Part shown: piece after piece, positions 40,593 to 50,339 of the stretch
Position numbering within the stretch: the first letter of the stretch is position 1
Layout of the letters: each line of letters starts with the position of its first letter
NCBI RefSeq assembly: GCF_004564355.1
Contig: NZ_CP038266.1
Span: 434,001 to 498,000 of the forward strand
Length of the DNA: 64,000 nt
Direction: 5' to 3'
DNA from: Microbacterium wangchenii
GTDB lineage: Bacteria; Actinomycetota; Actinomycetes; Actinomycetales; Microbacteriaceae
Position numbers and translations under genes: made by a program
The notes under the pieces: generated by a model
Told to the model about the DNA's origin: nothing
The model's database searches: none
What the model saw: only the letters and a program-made list of their open reading frames with translations

Positions 40593-43069
40593 CCGCGCGA
40601 CCCCTGACCACCTACCGCCTGCAGGTGCGTGCCGCGTTCGACCTGGATGCGGCGGCCGCGGTGACCGGCTACCTGCGGGAACTCGGGGTCTCCTGGGCGT
40701 ACCTCTCGCCGCTGCTGCGCGCGACGCCTGGCTCGGACCACGGCTACGACGTCGTCGATCCCACGCTCGTCGACCCCGAGCGCGGGGGTGCGGAGGGGCT
40801 CGCGCGCTTCTCCGACGCCGCGCGCGCGGCGGGCCTGGGGATCCTCGTGGACATCGTGCCCAACCACATGGGCATCTCCGCTCCGCGGGAGAACCCGTGG
40901 TGGTGGGACGTGCTGCGCCTGGGGCGCGACTCGGCGCACGCCGACGCCTTCGACATCGACTGGGAGTACGGCGGCGGGCGCGTGTGCGTCCCGGTGCTGG
41001 GCGCGTCGCTCGACGAGGTGCTCGCGGCCGGCGAGCTCGTGGTCGATCCCACCCCGGCGGCCGATGCCCCCTCCGGCGTGCTGCGCTACTTCGACCACGT
41101 CTTCCCGCTCACGCCGGGATCGATCGACGACGGCGGCCCGGTCGCCGTCTCGCAGGACGGCACGACGGCGGCGACGGCGACGCCCTGGAGCGACCCCGAG
41201 GTCGTGCGGGCCGTGCTCGAGCGACAGCACTACGAGCTGCGGTTCTGGCGCGACGAGGCCGCCGAACTGAACTACCGGCGGTTCTTCGCCGTGACGACGC
41301 TGGCCGGCGTGCGCGTGGAGCGGCCGGAGGTCTTCGAGGCCACCCACGCCGAGATCCTGCGGTGGCTGCGCGAGGGCCTGGCCGACGGTCTGCGGGTCGA
41401 CCACCCCGACGGGCTGCTCGACCCCGGCGGCTACCTCGAGCAGCTGGCCGGCGCCACCGGCGACGCGTACGTGCTGGTGGAGAAGATCCTCGAGCACGGC
41501 GAGGCGCTGCCGGCCTGGTGGGCCACGGACGGCACCACGGGGTACGACGCGCTGGCCGAGTACGGCCGTGTCCTCACCGACCCCGTCGGCGAGGAGGGCC
41601 TGAACGCCCTCGACGCGCGGCTGCGCACGCAGACCGGCCTGCCCGCCGCATCCGCGTGGCACGACCTCATCCACGACACCAAGCGCATGATCGCCGAAAC
41701 GATCCAGGTCGCCGAGATCCGCCGGCTCATCCGCGGACTCCCGACCCCCGTCGGGCAGGGCGACCGGCAGCGACTGCAGGACGCCCTCGCCGAGCTGCTG
41801 GCGTGCTTCCCGGTGTACCGGTCCTACCTGCCCGCCGGCCGAGAGCACCTCGATGCCGCCGCCGCCGAGGCCTCCGGTCGCCGCTCCGACCTCGCCGGCG
41901 AGATCGCCGAACTCGTCCCCGTCCTCGCCGACCCGTCGCTGGAGGTCGCGCGCCGCTTCCAGCAGACCACCGGCCCCGTCATGGCCAAGGGCGTCGAGGA
42001 CACCGCGTTCTACCGGTACAACCGGCTCGGCTCCCTCACGGAGGTCGGCGGCGACCCGTCGCAGTTCGCCCTCCCGGTGGCCGGCTTCCACGCCGCGCAG
42101 GCCGCCCGCCAGTCGGCGTGGCCGCACGCCATGACGACGCTGTCCACACACGACACCAAGCGCGGCGAAGACGTGCGCGCGCGGCTCACGGTCCTGTCGG
42201 AGATGCCCGAGCGCTGGTCGCGCGTGCTGGAGGAGTTCCGCCACGTCGCCACCACCGGGCACGGGCCCTTCGACACGCTGCTGTGGCAGGCGATCGTCGG
42301 CGCGTGGCCCGGGCTCCCCCTGCCCGACGACTTCGCCGCCCGCCTGCACGCGTACGCCGAGAAGGCGGCGCGGGAGGCGGCGGAGTCGACCGGATGGTGG
42401 GACCCGGTGGAGCCGTTCGAGTCGGCCATGCACGCCGTCGTGGATGCGGCGACCGGGCACGCCGCCGAGCTCGTCGACGGGTTCGTCCGCGAGATCCTCG
42501 CGCCCGGGTGGGTCAACGGCCTCTCGCAGAAGCTCCTGCAGCTCGCCGGACCGGGCGTGCCGGATGTGTACCAGGGGTCGGAACTGTGGGAGCTCTCGCT
42601 CGTGGACCCCGACAACCGCCGCGCGGTCGACTTCCCCGCGCGCGCCGCGATGCTGGCCGACCTGGACGCCGGATTCGACCGCGGGGAGCTCCCCGACGTC
42701 GACGCCACCGGGGCCGCCAAGCTGCTCCTGACCTCGCGGACCCTGCGGCTGCGGCGCGACCGGCCGGATCTGTTCACGCGTTACACGCCGCTGACGGTCG
42801 TGGGCGAGGCATCCGCGCATGCCGTCGCCTTCGACCGCGGCGGTGCCCAGGCGGTGGCCACACGCCTGCCCCTCGGGCTGGCACGGCGGGGCGGATGGGG
42901 CGACACGGCGCTGCTGCGGCGTGAGACCCCCGCCGTCGACGTCCTCACCGGGCGACGGTACGAGGGCGGCGTGATCCCGCTGGCCGACCTGCTGTCGACG
43001 TATCCCGTCGCACTCCTCGTCCCCGAGGACGCGGCAGTGCACACCCCGCGCGAAGGAGGAACGCGATGA
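40589..43069 (+). CDS. treY: Malto-oligosyltrehalose synthase
   Basis: Isomerises the reducing-end alpha-1,4 bond of maltodextrins to the alpha,alpha-1,1 bond of maltooligosyl trehalose. The 826-residue GH13 protein has the family N terminus [36 protein letters not shown] and [19 protein letters not shown]. Region I is [11 protein letters not shown], region [13 protein letters not shown] (nucleophile Asp), region [14 protein letters not shown] (acid/base Glu) and region [19 protein letters not shown]. The start is fixed by the ATGA overlap with the debranching gene; the frame is open upstream only inside that gene. Its stop overlaps treZ by 4 bases. Confidence 0.95.
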   Translation: MTARPLTTYRLQVRAAFDLDAAAAVTGYLRELGVSWAYLSPLLRATPGSDHGYDVVDPTLVDPERGGAEGLARFSDAARAAGLGILVDIVPNHMGISAPRENPWWWDVLRLGRDSAHADAFDIDWEYGGGRVCVPVLGASLDEVLAAGELVVDPTPAADAPSGVLRYFDHVFPLTPGSIDDGGPVAVSQDGTTAATATPWSDPEVVRAVLERQHYELRFWRDEAAELNYRRFFAVTTLAGVRVERPEVFEATHAEILRWLREGLADGLRVDHPDGLLDPGGYLEQLAGATGDAYVLVEKILEHGEALPAWWATDGTTGYDALAEYGRVLTDPVGEEGLNALDARLRTQTGLPAASAWHDLIHDTKRMIAETIQVAEIRRLIRGLPTPVGQGDRQRLQDALAELLACFPVYRSYLPAGREHLDAAAAEASGRRSDLAGEIAELVPVLADPSLEVARRFQQTTGPVMAKGVEDTAFYRYNRLGSLTEVGGDPSQFALPVAGFHAAQAARQSAWPHAMTTLSTHDTKRGEDVRARLTVLSEMPERWSRVLEEFRHVATTGHGPFDTLLWQAIVGAWPGLPLPDDFAARLHAYAEKAAREAAESTGWWDPVEPFESAMHAVVDAATGHAAELVDGFVREILAPGWVNGLSQKLLQLAGPGVPDVYQGSELWELSLVDPDNRRAVDFPARAAMLADLDAGFDRGELPDVDATGAAKLLLTSRTLRLRRDRPDLFTRYTPLTVVGEASAHAVAFDRGGAQAVATRLPLGLARRGGWGDTALLRRETPAVDVLTGRRYEGGVIPLADLLSTYPVALLVPEDAAVHTPREGGTR

Positions 43070-44841
43070 TCGAGGTATGGGCGCCGCGCGCCGAACGAGT
43101 GCGACTGCAGCGACTCGGCGACGACGGCACGACCCTCGTCGAGGAGGTGCCGCTGCGACGCGGCACGGGCGGTCCGCATCCGGGCGCGGGATGGTGGTTC
43201 GCCGAGGTCGACCTCGCCGACGGCGAGCGCTACGGCTTCGTCCTCGACGACAGCGGCGAGCTCCGACCAGACCCCCGCTCGCGCCGCCAGCCCGACGGCG
43301 TCCACGCGGCATCGGCGTGGTTCGACCCGTCGCGGTACGCGTGGAACGACGCATCCTGGACGGGACGCCAGCTGGCCGGCGGCCTCATCTACGAACTGCA
43401 CATCGGGACCTTCACGCCCGAGGGCACGCTGGATGCCGCGATCGGCCGCCTCGATCATCTCGTCGAGCTCGGCGTCACCCACGTCGAGCTCCTGCCGGTC
43501 AACGGCGTCAACGGGGTGTGGAACTGGGGATACGACGGCGTGCTCTGGTACACCGTCCACGAGGCCTACGGCGGGCCGGAGGCGTACCAGCGCTTCGTCG
43601 ACGCCGCGCACGCAGCCGGGCTCGCCGTCATCCAGGACGTCGTCTACAACCACCTCGGCCCCAGCGGCAACTACCTCCCCGAGTTCGGCCCGTACCTGCG
43701 CACCGGCAGCCGCAACACGTGGGGCGACTCGGTCAACCTCGACGAGGAGGCCGTGCGGTCCTTCATCATCGACAACGCCCTCATGTGGCTGCGCGACCAC
43801 CACGTCGACGGGCTGCGGCTGGACGCCGTGCACGCCCTCCACGACGAGCGCCCCACACACATCCTGCGCGAGCTCGCCGAAGCCGTCGACGCGCTGTCGG
43901 CGCATGTCGGGCGGCCGCTCACGACGATCGCCGAGTCGGACATGAACGACCCCACCCTCATCCTCCCGCGGGAGGCCGGGGGCTACGGCCTGACCGCGCA
44001 GTGGAGCGATGACTGGCACCACGCCGTGCACGTCGCCGTGTCGGGGGAGACCGTGGGCTACTACGCCGACTTCGCCGACGCGCAGGCGTTCGTCAAGGTG
44101 AGCACGAGCGGGTTCTTCCACGACGGCACGTACTCCTCGTTCCGCGGGCGCGACCATGGCCGCCGCATCCCCGGCGAGGTCCCGGCGTGGCGCCTCGTGA
44201 CCTTCGCGCAGGACCACGACCAGATCGGCAACCGCGCCACCGGCGACCGTCTGTCGCAGAACCTGCCGTACTCGCGCCTGGCGGTGACGGCCGTGCTGAC
44301 CCTCACGACGCCGGGCACGCCGATGCTGTTCATGGGGGAGGAGTGGGGGGCGTCCACGCCCTGGCAGTTCTTCACCTCCCATCCCGAGCCCGAGCTCGGC
44401 GAGGCGACGGCCAAGGGACGCATCGCCGAGTTCGCGGAGATGGGATGGGACGAATCGGTCGTTCCCGACCCGCAGGATCCCGACACCTTCACGCGGTCCA
44501 AGCTCGACTGGGACGAAGCATCCCACGGCGACCACCGGCGACTGCTGCAGCTGTACCGCGACCTGGCGCAGCTGCGGCGGGAGCGCCCCGAGCTGACCGA
44601 CCCGAGCTGGTCCGCTCGCGACGCCCGGGTCGACGACCGACCTCACGGGCGCACGTATCACCTCGCGTGCGGCGACCTGACGGTGTTCGCGAACCTCACC
44701 GATGCTCCCGCCGACTGCGCGGTGGCAGCGGATGCGGTGGTGCTGCTGGCCACCGACGGAGCGACGATCAGCGGCACCGAGGATGCGCGCATCGTCACGA
44801 TCCCGCCGGAGTCGGCCGTGGTGACGGGCCCGGCGCTCTAG
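43066..44841 (+). CDS. treZ: Malto-oligosyltrehalose trehalohydrolase
   Basis: Releases trehalose from maltooligosyl trehalose. A 591-residue GH13 enzyme: N-terminal early-set domain ([16 protein letters not shown]), [27 protein letters not shown] [38 protein letters not shown] (nucleophile Asp), [11 protein letters not shown] (acid/base Glu) and [18 protein letters not shown] (third acid). [13 protein letters not shown] is family typical. ATGA overlap with treY. The stop shares a CTAG palindrome with the stop of the convergent small gene. Confidence 0.95.
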   Translation: MIEVWAPRAERVRLQRLGDDGTTLVEEVPLRRGTGGPHPGAGWWFAEVDLADGERYGFVLDDSGELRPDPRSRRQPDGVHAASAWFDPSRYAWNDASWTGRQLAGGLIYELHIGTFTPEGTLDAAIGRLDHLVELGVTHVELLPVNGVNGVWNWGYDGVLWYTVHEAYGGPEAYQRFVDAAHAAGLAVIQDVVYNHLGPSGNYLPEFGPYLRTGSRNTWGDSVNLDEEAVRSFIIDNALMWLRDHHVDGLRLDAVHALHDERPTHILRELAEAVDALSAHVGRPLTTIAESDMNDPTLILPREAGGYGLTAQWSDDWHHAVHVAVSGETVGYYADFADAQAFVKVSTSGFFHDGTYSSFRGRDHGRRIPGEVPAWRLVTFAQDHDQIGNRATGDRLSQNLPYSRLAVTAVLTLTTPGTPMLFMGEEWGASTPWQFFTSHPEPELGEATAKGRIAEFAEMGWDESVVPDPQDPDTFTRSKLDWDEASHGDHRRLLQLYRDLAQLRRERPELTDPSWSARDARVDDRPHGRTYHLACGDLTVFANLTDAPADCAVAADAVVLLATDGATISGTEDARIVTIPPESAVVTGPAL

Positions 44842-45041
44842 ACCGCCTCGCCCCCCGCGTCGTCCAGGCGCACGCGGCGCTCGTCGTCGAGGGGCGGCTC
44901 CTCGACGAGATCGGCGGGGTCGACGGGGCGTTCGTCCTCGGGCACGGGCCCGAGGAGGCTCTCATCCGGGTCGGCGGGCCGGTCCTCATCCACCGGCTCG
45001 TGCTCCAGGGGGGAGTCGGATGCGGGCGAACCGTTCGACAT
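44838..45041 (-). CDS. Small acidic hypothetical protein (67 aa)
   Basis: A 67-residue, highly acidic Pro/Asp/Glu-rich protein ([47 protein letters not shown]) with no membrane segment, likely disordered. GAGGAG lies about 6 bases upstream of the ATG, supporting the start. Its TAG stop and the treZ TAG stop are the two strands of one CTAG at 44838-44841. No family recognised. Confidence 0.5.
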   Translation of the reverse strand: MSNGSPASDSPLEHEPVDEDRPADPDESLLGPVPEDERPVDPADLVEEPPLDDERRVRLDDAGGEAV

Positions 45042-45182
45042 GACTGCTCCTCGGTCGTGCTGTGCGGGGATCGGATGCAGCGACCCTAACCCGTGCCGGC
45101 CAGGGAGACACCCCTCTTGCGCCCGCCCGAGGTCGGCGCAAGTGCCGCTGTCAACCCGGCGCGGCCGGAAGAGGGGAAAACG

Positions 45183-45188
45183 TACCGT
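45183..45188 (+). promoter_or_regulatory. -10 box TACCGT, leaderless promoter of the TspO-like gene
   Basis: TACCGT lies 7 bases before the ATG at 45196; no RBS. Confidence 0.45.
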
Positions 45189-45195
45189 CGAGGGC

Positions 45196-46014
45196 ATGAC
45201 CACGACCACGACCCCGGCGCGCCCGCTCGACCTCGTCCGTCAGATCGTCGTGCTCTCGGCGGTGTCGTTCATGCTGATCTCCGCCCTGCTGGGCACGGGC
45301 TTCCTCGGCGGCACCTCGGTCGAGAACACGCAGAGCGGATCGCTCGACTCCGATTCGACCTACCTGGCGCCCGCGGGCCCGGCGTTCTCGATCTGGTCGG
45401 TGATCTACGCCGGGCTCATCGCCTACGCGGTGTGGCAGGCGCTGCCGGGCCAGCGGGCGAACCCCCGTCAGCGCGCGCTCGGCTGGCTCATCGCTCTGAC
45501 GGCGGTCATCAACGGCATGTGGCTCGTGGCCGCGCAGTTCTGGGCGCTGCCGCTGACGGTCGTGGTGATCGTGCTGCTGCTGATCGCGCTGGCCATCACC
45601 TTCCGCGTCGCCGTCGTGACGCGCACGCCCCGCGACGGGGCGGTGGACTCCGTGCTCATCGACGGCGTGACGGGCCTGCACCTGGGCTGGGTGAGCCTCG
45701 CCACCGTCGCCAACACGACGGCGTGGCTGACCGAGACGGTGCCGCAGGAGTGGGGCGAGAACCCCGCCGCCTTCGGCATCCCCGTCCTGATCGTCGTGGG
45801 CGTGATCGGGCTGGCGATGGCGTGGGCCAGCGGATGGCGCGTGACGCCGGGCCTCGCGATCGGCTGGGGAGCGGCGTGGCTCGCGGTCGGGCGCCTGACC
45901 GAGGAGCCGCAGAACACCGCCATCGGCGTGACCGCGATCGTGGTCGCGGCCGCGGTCGCGCTCATCCCGCTCGCCGTCGCCGGATTGCGCCTGCTGCGCC
46001 CCCAGGGTGACTGA
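45196..46014 (+). CDS. TspO/MBR-like tryptophan-rich membrane protein
   Basis: A 272-residue membrane protein with about seven predicted helices. The segment YLAPAGPAFSIWSVIYAGLIAYAVWQALPG resembles the PGWVFGxVWxxLY signature of TspO/MBR-like proteins, and LIALTAVINGMWLVAAQFWALPLTVVVIVLLL the following helix pair. It is longer than classical TspO (about 160 aa), as are many actinobacterial homologues. TspO proteins bind tetrapyrroles and act in stress signalling; this one has no tetrapyrrole genes nearby, so ligand is open. The upstream in-frame extension is rejected because TACCGT sits 7 bases before this ATG (leaderless). Confidence 0.6.
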   Translation: MTTTTTPARPLDLVRQIVVLSAVSFMLISALLGTGFLGGTSVENTQSGSLDSDSTYLAPAGPAFSIWSVIYAGLIAYAVWQALPGQRANPRQRALGWLIALTAVINGMWLVAAQFWALPLTVVVIVLLLIALAITFRVAVVTRTPRDGAVDSVLIDGVTGLHLGWVSLATVANTTAWLTETVPQEWGENPAAFGIPVLIVVGVIGLAMAWASGWRVTPGLAIGWGAAWLAVGRLTEEPQNTAIGVTAIVVAAAVALIPLAVAGLRLLRPQGD

Positions 46015-46038
46015 CTCCCGTCGCCCGTCCGCCGTTCG

Positions 46039-46113
46039 CGACGTCGGAGATTCGCGCCGACGTCGGAGGATGCGGCCCGCATGCTCCGACCTGGGTGCGA
46101 TTCTCCGACCTCG
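46039..46113. repeat. Long imperfect hairpin between convergent genes
   Basis: The 37-base left arm (46039-46075) and right arm (46077-46113) pair at 31 of 37 positions. Each arm itself contains two copies of GTCGGAG, so the element is built from four related units. It fills the gap between two convergent stops. It can serve as a bidirectional terminator, but its modular structure resembles a dispersed palindromic repeat. Confidence 0.65.
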
Positions 46114-46123
46114 GTGAGCGGCG

Positions 46124-46858
46124 TCAGGCGGAGGCGGTGGCGGCGAAGCGCTGCAGGAGACGCGCGGGCTCGGAGACGGATGCCGCGAGCACGCGCGCCG
46201 ACAGCCGGTCGAAGTCCTCCGCCGGGAAGTACCCGTCGTTGCGGTAGATCGCCATGCGCGCCGTGAACGCGCGGGTGGTCGGCTCGGGGTGGAACTGCGT
46301 CGCGTACAGCCGGTCGCCCACGCGGTACGCCTGCACGAGGCACGCGTCGTTCTCCGCCAGCAGCACGGCCCCCGGCGGCACCGCCGCGGCGCCCTCCTTG
46401 TGGGCGGTGAGCGCCGTGAACGGGCTCGCCAGGCCGCCGAAGACGGCGTCGCCGGCCGCGTCGGCGGTGAGCCGGATCTCGGCGGGACCGGTGTCTTCGG
46501 GGAACGCGCGCGACACTTCGCCCCCCAGCATCCGTGTCACGACGCCGATGCCGTAGCACGTGAACAGCGCCGTGGTGGCGGATGCGGCCGCCTGGGCCGC
46601 GATCTCCTCGAGGCCCGATTCGACCTGCCGCTGGGCGTCGGTCTTCTCGCCGTCGGGATCGGTCAGGTTGAACGGGCTGCCGCCGACGACGAAGCCCGCG
46701 TACCGGTCGAAGACGTCGTCGGGCAGCGGCGCGCGCACGAGGTCATGGCGTGCGAGGCCCGACTCGTCGCGCTGCATCCCTTCGCGGAACGACGCGTACT
46801 CGGCGGCTGCGGCCTCCTCCTGCGGGCGCACGCAGACGTAGAGGAGAGGCAGGGGCAC
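46124..46858 (-). CDS. Class I glutamine amidotransferase-like protein
   Basis: A 244-residue protein with the GATase1 fold. Catalytic triad: Cys101 in ALFTCYGIGV, His190 and Glu192 in YATQFHPEP. The oxyanion part is VVGGSPFN (about 58-64). It resembles stand-alone GMP-synthase-like amidotransferases, which may act as gamma-glutamyl hydrolases or on unknown amides. No synthetase partner is adjacent. GTG start, leaderless: TAGAAT lies 6 bases upstream. Confidence 0.82.
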   Translation of the reverse strand: MPLPLLYVCVRPQEEAAAAEYASFREGMQRDESGLARHDLVRAPLPDDVFDRYAGFVVGGSPFNLTDPDGEKTDAQRQVESGLEEIAAQAAASATTALFTCYGIGVVTRMLGGEVSRAFPEDTGPAEIRLTADAAGDAVFGGLASPFTALTAHKEGAAAVPPGAVLLAENDACLVQAYRVGDRLYATQFHPEPTTRAFTARMAIYRNDGYFPAEDFDRLSARVLAASVSEPARLLQRFAATASA

Positions 46859-46864
46859 TCCGCG

Positions 46865-46870
46865 ATTCTA
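46865..46870 (-). promoter_or_regulatory. -10 box TAGAAT, leaderless promoter of the amidotransferase gene
   Basis: TAGAAT on the minus strand lies 6 bases before the GTG at 46858. Confidence 0.5.
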
Positions 46871-46910
46871 TGGCGGTGCGGTGGGGGCGGCGTGCGAGGA
46901 GAATCGGGCG

Positions 46911-47174
46911 ATGGACCGTGCGCCCCACTCCCTGCTCGCCGAGGATGCGGCCGCCGTCGCCGCGATCGTCGCCGAGGCCGACCGGCGGGGGTGGGATGCG
47001 CGCGCCGAGGCGCTCGGGGAGGTCGCGCCGGGGAGAACCGCCGCCTTCCCCCCTGCCGTGCGCGTCTGGCTGACCGCGCGGCCTGGCGCGGCGGCACCGG
47101 ACGCGCGCATCCTCGTCCGCGCCCTTCGCAAGGTCCCCGGCGTGCTGCTGGATGAGACCCGCCGCCTGCACTGA
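46911..47174 (+). CDS. Small hypothetical protein (87 aa)
   Basis: An 87-residue soluble protein: helix AEDAAAVAAIVAEADRRGWDARAEAL, then FPPAVRVWLTARPGAAAPDARILVRALRKVPGVLLDETRRLH. No family recognised. The ATG at 46911 follows GAGGAG (about 9 bases upstream) and, alternatively, GAGAAT at a leaderless distance. It is divergent from the amidotransferase gene (52-base gap). Confidence 0.5.
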   Translation: MDRAPHSLLAEDAAAVAAIVAEADRRGWDARAEALGEVAPGRTAAFPPAVRVWLTARPGAAAPDARILVRALRKVPGVLLDETRRLH

Positions 47175-47179
47175 ACCGG

Positions 47180-48253
47180 TCAGGGGCGCAGGCCATCCAG
47201 CCCGGGGATGTCCCACCTCTTCGCCGTGATCGTGAGCTCGTCGGTGCCGTCGGTGGCGCGCATCCCCTGCACGACGAAGTCGGCGTTCTCCGCGCGGAAG
47301 ACCTGCCCGTCCTCGAGGGTGAACGTCCATTGGCCGCTCGCCGCGATCCACTGGCGGTACACATCGATGCGATTCGATTCCTGCAGAACGAGGTGGAACG
47401 AAGGGAGGGCGGGTGGGACGCCGTCGAAGCGCACCTCATGCTCGACGCCGGCCCACCCGTATGCCAGACCGCCCAGGGGCAGGGCCGCAGTCCAGGCGGG
47501 GGGCAGGCCATCGAAGGCGTCACTCACCTTCGCGCCCGACGTGAGCCAGACCTCGGTGTCGCCGGAGGCGGTCGAGGACGACGTGTGCGTGGTCACGGGA
47601 ACGTCCGGCAGCGCCGCCATCCACGCCGACACCGCCTCGTCCGACGTGCCGTCCACCACAAGGGTCGCCTCACGAAGGCTGCCGTCCACGCCGACGGCGA
47701 ACCGGATGCTCCGAACGTCCAGGCCGGTGGGCGGGGGCATTTCCCGCGCCCACACCGCCGGCTCGCCCCAGCCCGCCCCGGCCGCAGGTGACAGCCCTGC
47801 CGCGGAAGCCTCCGCCGGCGTGGCGAACTGCGTGCGGACGACCCAGGCGAACGCGTCGGAATCCGGCATGCCGCGGGTGGCGGCGGCGAGCGCCGACAGC
47901 ACGGTGGGGATGTCGATGCCGGCATCCTCCCACCGCTCGCGCGTGCCGCCCGCGAGATACGGCTCCGGCGCCAGCGCGATACCCAGCATCCGGGACACCT
48001 CCTCGACGTCGTAGCCGGCCTGGAGCAGTTCCTCCGGCGGGAAGGCGCCGAGGATGCCCTCGACGATGAGCTCTTCGATCGCCTGAGCCTTCGAGATCCC
48101 CGTCTCCTCAACCCGGATTCCGGCCTGACGCTCGATCTCGTCCTGCAGGCTGAGCGATCCTACGGCTGCCGGCGGAGGCTCCGCCGCGCCGCAGCCGCTG
48201 ACGGTGAGGGTCAGGGCGGCAGCCGCCGCGACCAGGACGAGCGAACGGCGCAT
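47180..48253 (-). CDS. Hypothetical lipoprotein (357 aa)
   Basis: Signal peptide MRRSLVLVAAAAALTLTVSG with lipobox TVSG-C (Cys21), so a surface lipoprotein. The mature part is mostly beta with a few helices (IRVEETGISKAQAIEELIVEGILG near the start). No family recognised. RBS CTGGAG precedes the ATG. It is divergent from another lipoprotein gene, and the shared upstream region holds a cluster of TGTCCGG half-sites, suggesting co-regulation. Confidence 0.65.
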   Translation of the reverse strand: MRRSLVLVAAAAALTLTVSGCGAAEPPPAAVGSLSLQDEIERQAGIRVEETGISKAQAIEELIVEGILGAFPPEELLQAGYDVEEVSRMLGIALAPEPYLAGGTRERWEDAGIDIPTVLSALAAATRGMPDSDAFAWVVRTQFATPAEASAAGLSPAAGAGWGEPAVWAREMPPPTGLDVRSIRFAVGVDGSLREATLVVDGTSDEAVSAWMAALPDVPVTTHTSSSTASGDTEVWLTSGAKVSDAFDGLPPAWTAALPLGGLAYGWAGVEHEVRFDGVPPALPSFHLVLQESNRIDVYRQWIAASGQWTFTLEDGQVFRAENADFVVQGMRATDGTDELTITAKRWDIPGLDGLRP

Positions 48254-48355
48254 GATTCTCCAGAGGTGGGCACGAGTGTTTCCCGCGGGGAGCGGCGGAT
48301 GACCGCCCGCGCCACGCTAGGCGCTGCGCCGGCATAGACCCGCCCCGACCGCGGA

Positions 48356-48402
48356 TGTCCGGACACCCCCGGACACCCGTTCTCGTGTCCGGGCCTGTCC
48401 GG
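48356..48402. promoter_or_regulatory. Cluster of TGTCCGG half-sites between divergent lipoprotein genes
   Basis: TGTCCGGACA (48356-48365, perfect palindrome), then CCCGGACAC (48368-48376) facing GTGTCCGGG (48385-48393) around an 8-base spacer, then TGTCCGG (48396-48402). Five half-sites occur in 47 bases. The arrangement fits a multi-site regulator binding region or a structured repeat. Confidence 0.5.
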
Positions 48403-48491
48403 AGTCGCCCCAGTGGTCGTCGTCGACCGTCGCGATGCCTTTGGCTGTAAGCACCCCCGGTGCGCCACATCCGTCCACAGACAGGTCCACC

Positions 48492-50219
48492 ATGCTTCGC
48501 GCGCCGCGTCTTGCCCTTCTCACCATTGTGCTCGTCGCCGTCGCCGGTCTCACCGCGTGCGCGCCCAGCGACCCGGCCGCCTCGATCACGGCGAAGGCGG
48601 AGGGAGTCACGGTGACGGTGGCCGCTCCGCCGGGCGCCGACGACGACGCCGTCGTCGCGCCGGCCGTCGCTGCCGCGCTCGAGCTCGCGCCGGGGGAGTA
48701 CCTCATGGCGCGCCCGGCGGAGATCACCGCCGACGGCGAGATCCCCGCATCCGGCGTCGCGCTGTCGATGACCCTGCCGCAGGAGCTGCCCGCAGACGCA
48801 TCCGGCGCCTTCGCCTACTTCGACGAGACGGCGGAGGACTGGATGCCCGTGCCGACGACGATGGAGGGCGCGGTGGCCACGGCGACGGTGGATCACCTGT
48901 CGCTGTGGACGCTCGTCGTCACGGGTCCGCAGGAGGTGCTCGCCGATCTGGCCGAAGGATTTGCCGAGGCGGGCGAAGGCATCGTGGAGGTCGCCGAGGG
49001 AGTGGGCGATTCGGTCGCCGACGGACTCACGTGGTGGAGCCAGGAGGGACCCGGCGACTGGATCTACCGTCAGGGCGGGCTGCTGCTGGGAATCCAGACC
49101 GAGGCGCCCGACTGCGGGCCCGGCCCGTTGCCGGCATGGGTCGCGCACACCGACATCTCGATCCTCACCGGTTACTCCGAGAGCCACTTCGCCGTGCTGA
49201 GGTGCGTGGGCGCCGCCGCCGATCCCGAGCGCGTGCTGGTGAAGGCCGCGATGAACCGCGGCTACGGCTTCGCGGTGAGCTTCGCCCAGGATGTCGTGCC
49301 GGCGGATCTGGAGTGGACGGTGGGCGACGATCTGGTCGCCCTCGACGCCGATGCGCTCGGCGAGCTGTTCGCCGCCGCGGCCGCCGGGGGCGGCTACCTC
49401 GATCCCGCCGATGTGCTGATCGGTACGACGGAGGTGTCGTTCACGGTGGGCGAGGAGGAGGTCCGTGCGCTCGGGGGGCAGCCGGTCGTGCAGTTCGCCC
49501 AGGCGGCACCGGAGCAGGCGGTGCTGTCGGTGGTCTATAAGGCCCTGATCGGCATGGTCGAGGACTCCATGGGAGCCGTCGTGGGGACGATCCTGGCGAT
49601 GCGGGACTGCGACCCGGGGGACCTGACGGCGCAGTCCGACACGACCGCGTGGGCAGGCTGGGTCGTGGCGTGTCTGCAGGCGGTCGGCGACGAAGACTTC
49701 CAGAAGGGCATCGACGAGATGGCCACCCGCGCGGCGGGGCAGGAGGCCTGGCCCGAGGAGATCGAGCGGCTGTGGACGGCGGAGGGGACGAAGACCCTGC
49801 GCAAAGCGCTCTCGGCGCTGAAGTGGATCGACGTCGTCTCGCTGGGGCTCACGCTCATCGACTACGCCGGCGACGACGACCCGTACTACGTGGCGATCGC
49901 GGCAGTCGATCTGCCCGCAGCCAACCCGGTCTGGGAGGACATCGACGGCACATGGTGCGCCGCCGACGGCTCCAGCTGCTTCGCCATCACTCTGCCGGGG
50001 GCATCGACCGGCGAGCTGGTCGAATTCGAGGGCATGCGGGAGGGGTGCTTCGCGGGGTTCATCTACGACCCGGCGACGACGGGCGCCAACATCATGTACT
50101 GCCCGGCGGGCGCCGCCACGCCCGCCGCGGAGGCCCCGATGTTCGAGGGGGATGACGCCACCCGGGATCGCCTGTGGGTCTGGCAGGGATTCGGCGCCCC
50201 CACCTGGTTCCGGGGCTGA
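48492..50219 (+). CDS. Hypothetical large lipoprotein (575 aa)
   Basis: Signal peptide MLRAPRLALLTIVLVAVAGLTA followed by Cys (lipobox GLTA-C). The N-terminal 150 residues contain VTVTVAAPPGADDDAVVAPAVAAALELAPGEYLMARPAEITADGEIP, FAYFDETAEDWMPVPTTMEGAVATATVDHLSLWTLVV: a beta-sandwich resembling the ZU5-like fold (a putative inference). The middle has no known motif; the C-terminal 80 residues have four Cys (WCAADGSSCF, GCFAG, YCPAG) that may form disulfides. Not recognised as a known family. The start is MLRAPR; an upstream Met adds 19 residues without a signal. Confidence 0.6.
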   Translation: MLRAPRLALLTIVLVAVAGLTACAPSDPAASITAKAEGVTVTVAAPPGADDDAVVAPAVAAALELAPGEYLMARPAEITADGEIPASGVALSMTLPQELPADASGAFAYFDETAEDWMPVPTTMEGAVATATVDHLSLWTLVVTGPQEVLADLAEGFAEAGEGIVEVAEGVGDSVADGLTWWSQEGPGDWIYRQGGLLLGIQTEAPDCGPGPLPAWVAHTDISILTGYSESHFAVLRCVGAAADPERVLVKAAMNRGYGFAVSFAQDVVPADLEWTVGDDLVALDADALGELFAAAAAGGGYLDPADVLIGTTEVSFTVGEEEVRALGGQPVVQFAQAAPEQAVLSVVYKALIGMVEDSMGAVVGTILAMRDCDPGDLTAQSDTTAWAGWVVACLQAVGDEDFQKGIDEMATRAAGQEAWPEEIERLWTAEGTKTLRKALSALKWIDVVSLGLTLIDYAGDDDPYYVAIAAVDLPAANPVWEDIDGTWCAADGSSCFAITLPGASTGELVEFEGMREGCFAGFIYDPATTGANIMYCPAGAATPAAEAPMFEGDDATRDRLWVWQGFGAPTWFRG

Positions 50220-50339
50220 GCGGCCCCGCTCGCCCTCTCGCGGTCACCCGCGTGCGACCGGCGCGGTCGGGTCGGCCGCCGTCACCCCCGGTAGCATCGG
50301 GTCTGCCGGAGCCGGGGGGCAGGCGGAAGCGGGGCGAAC

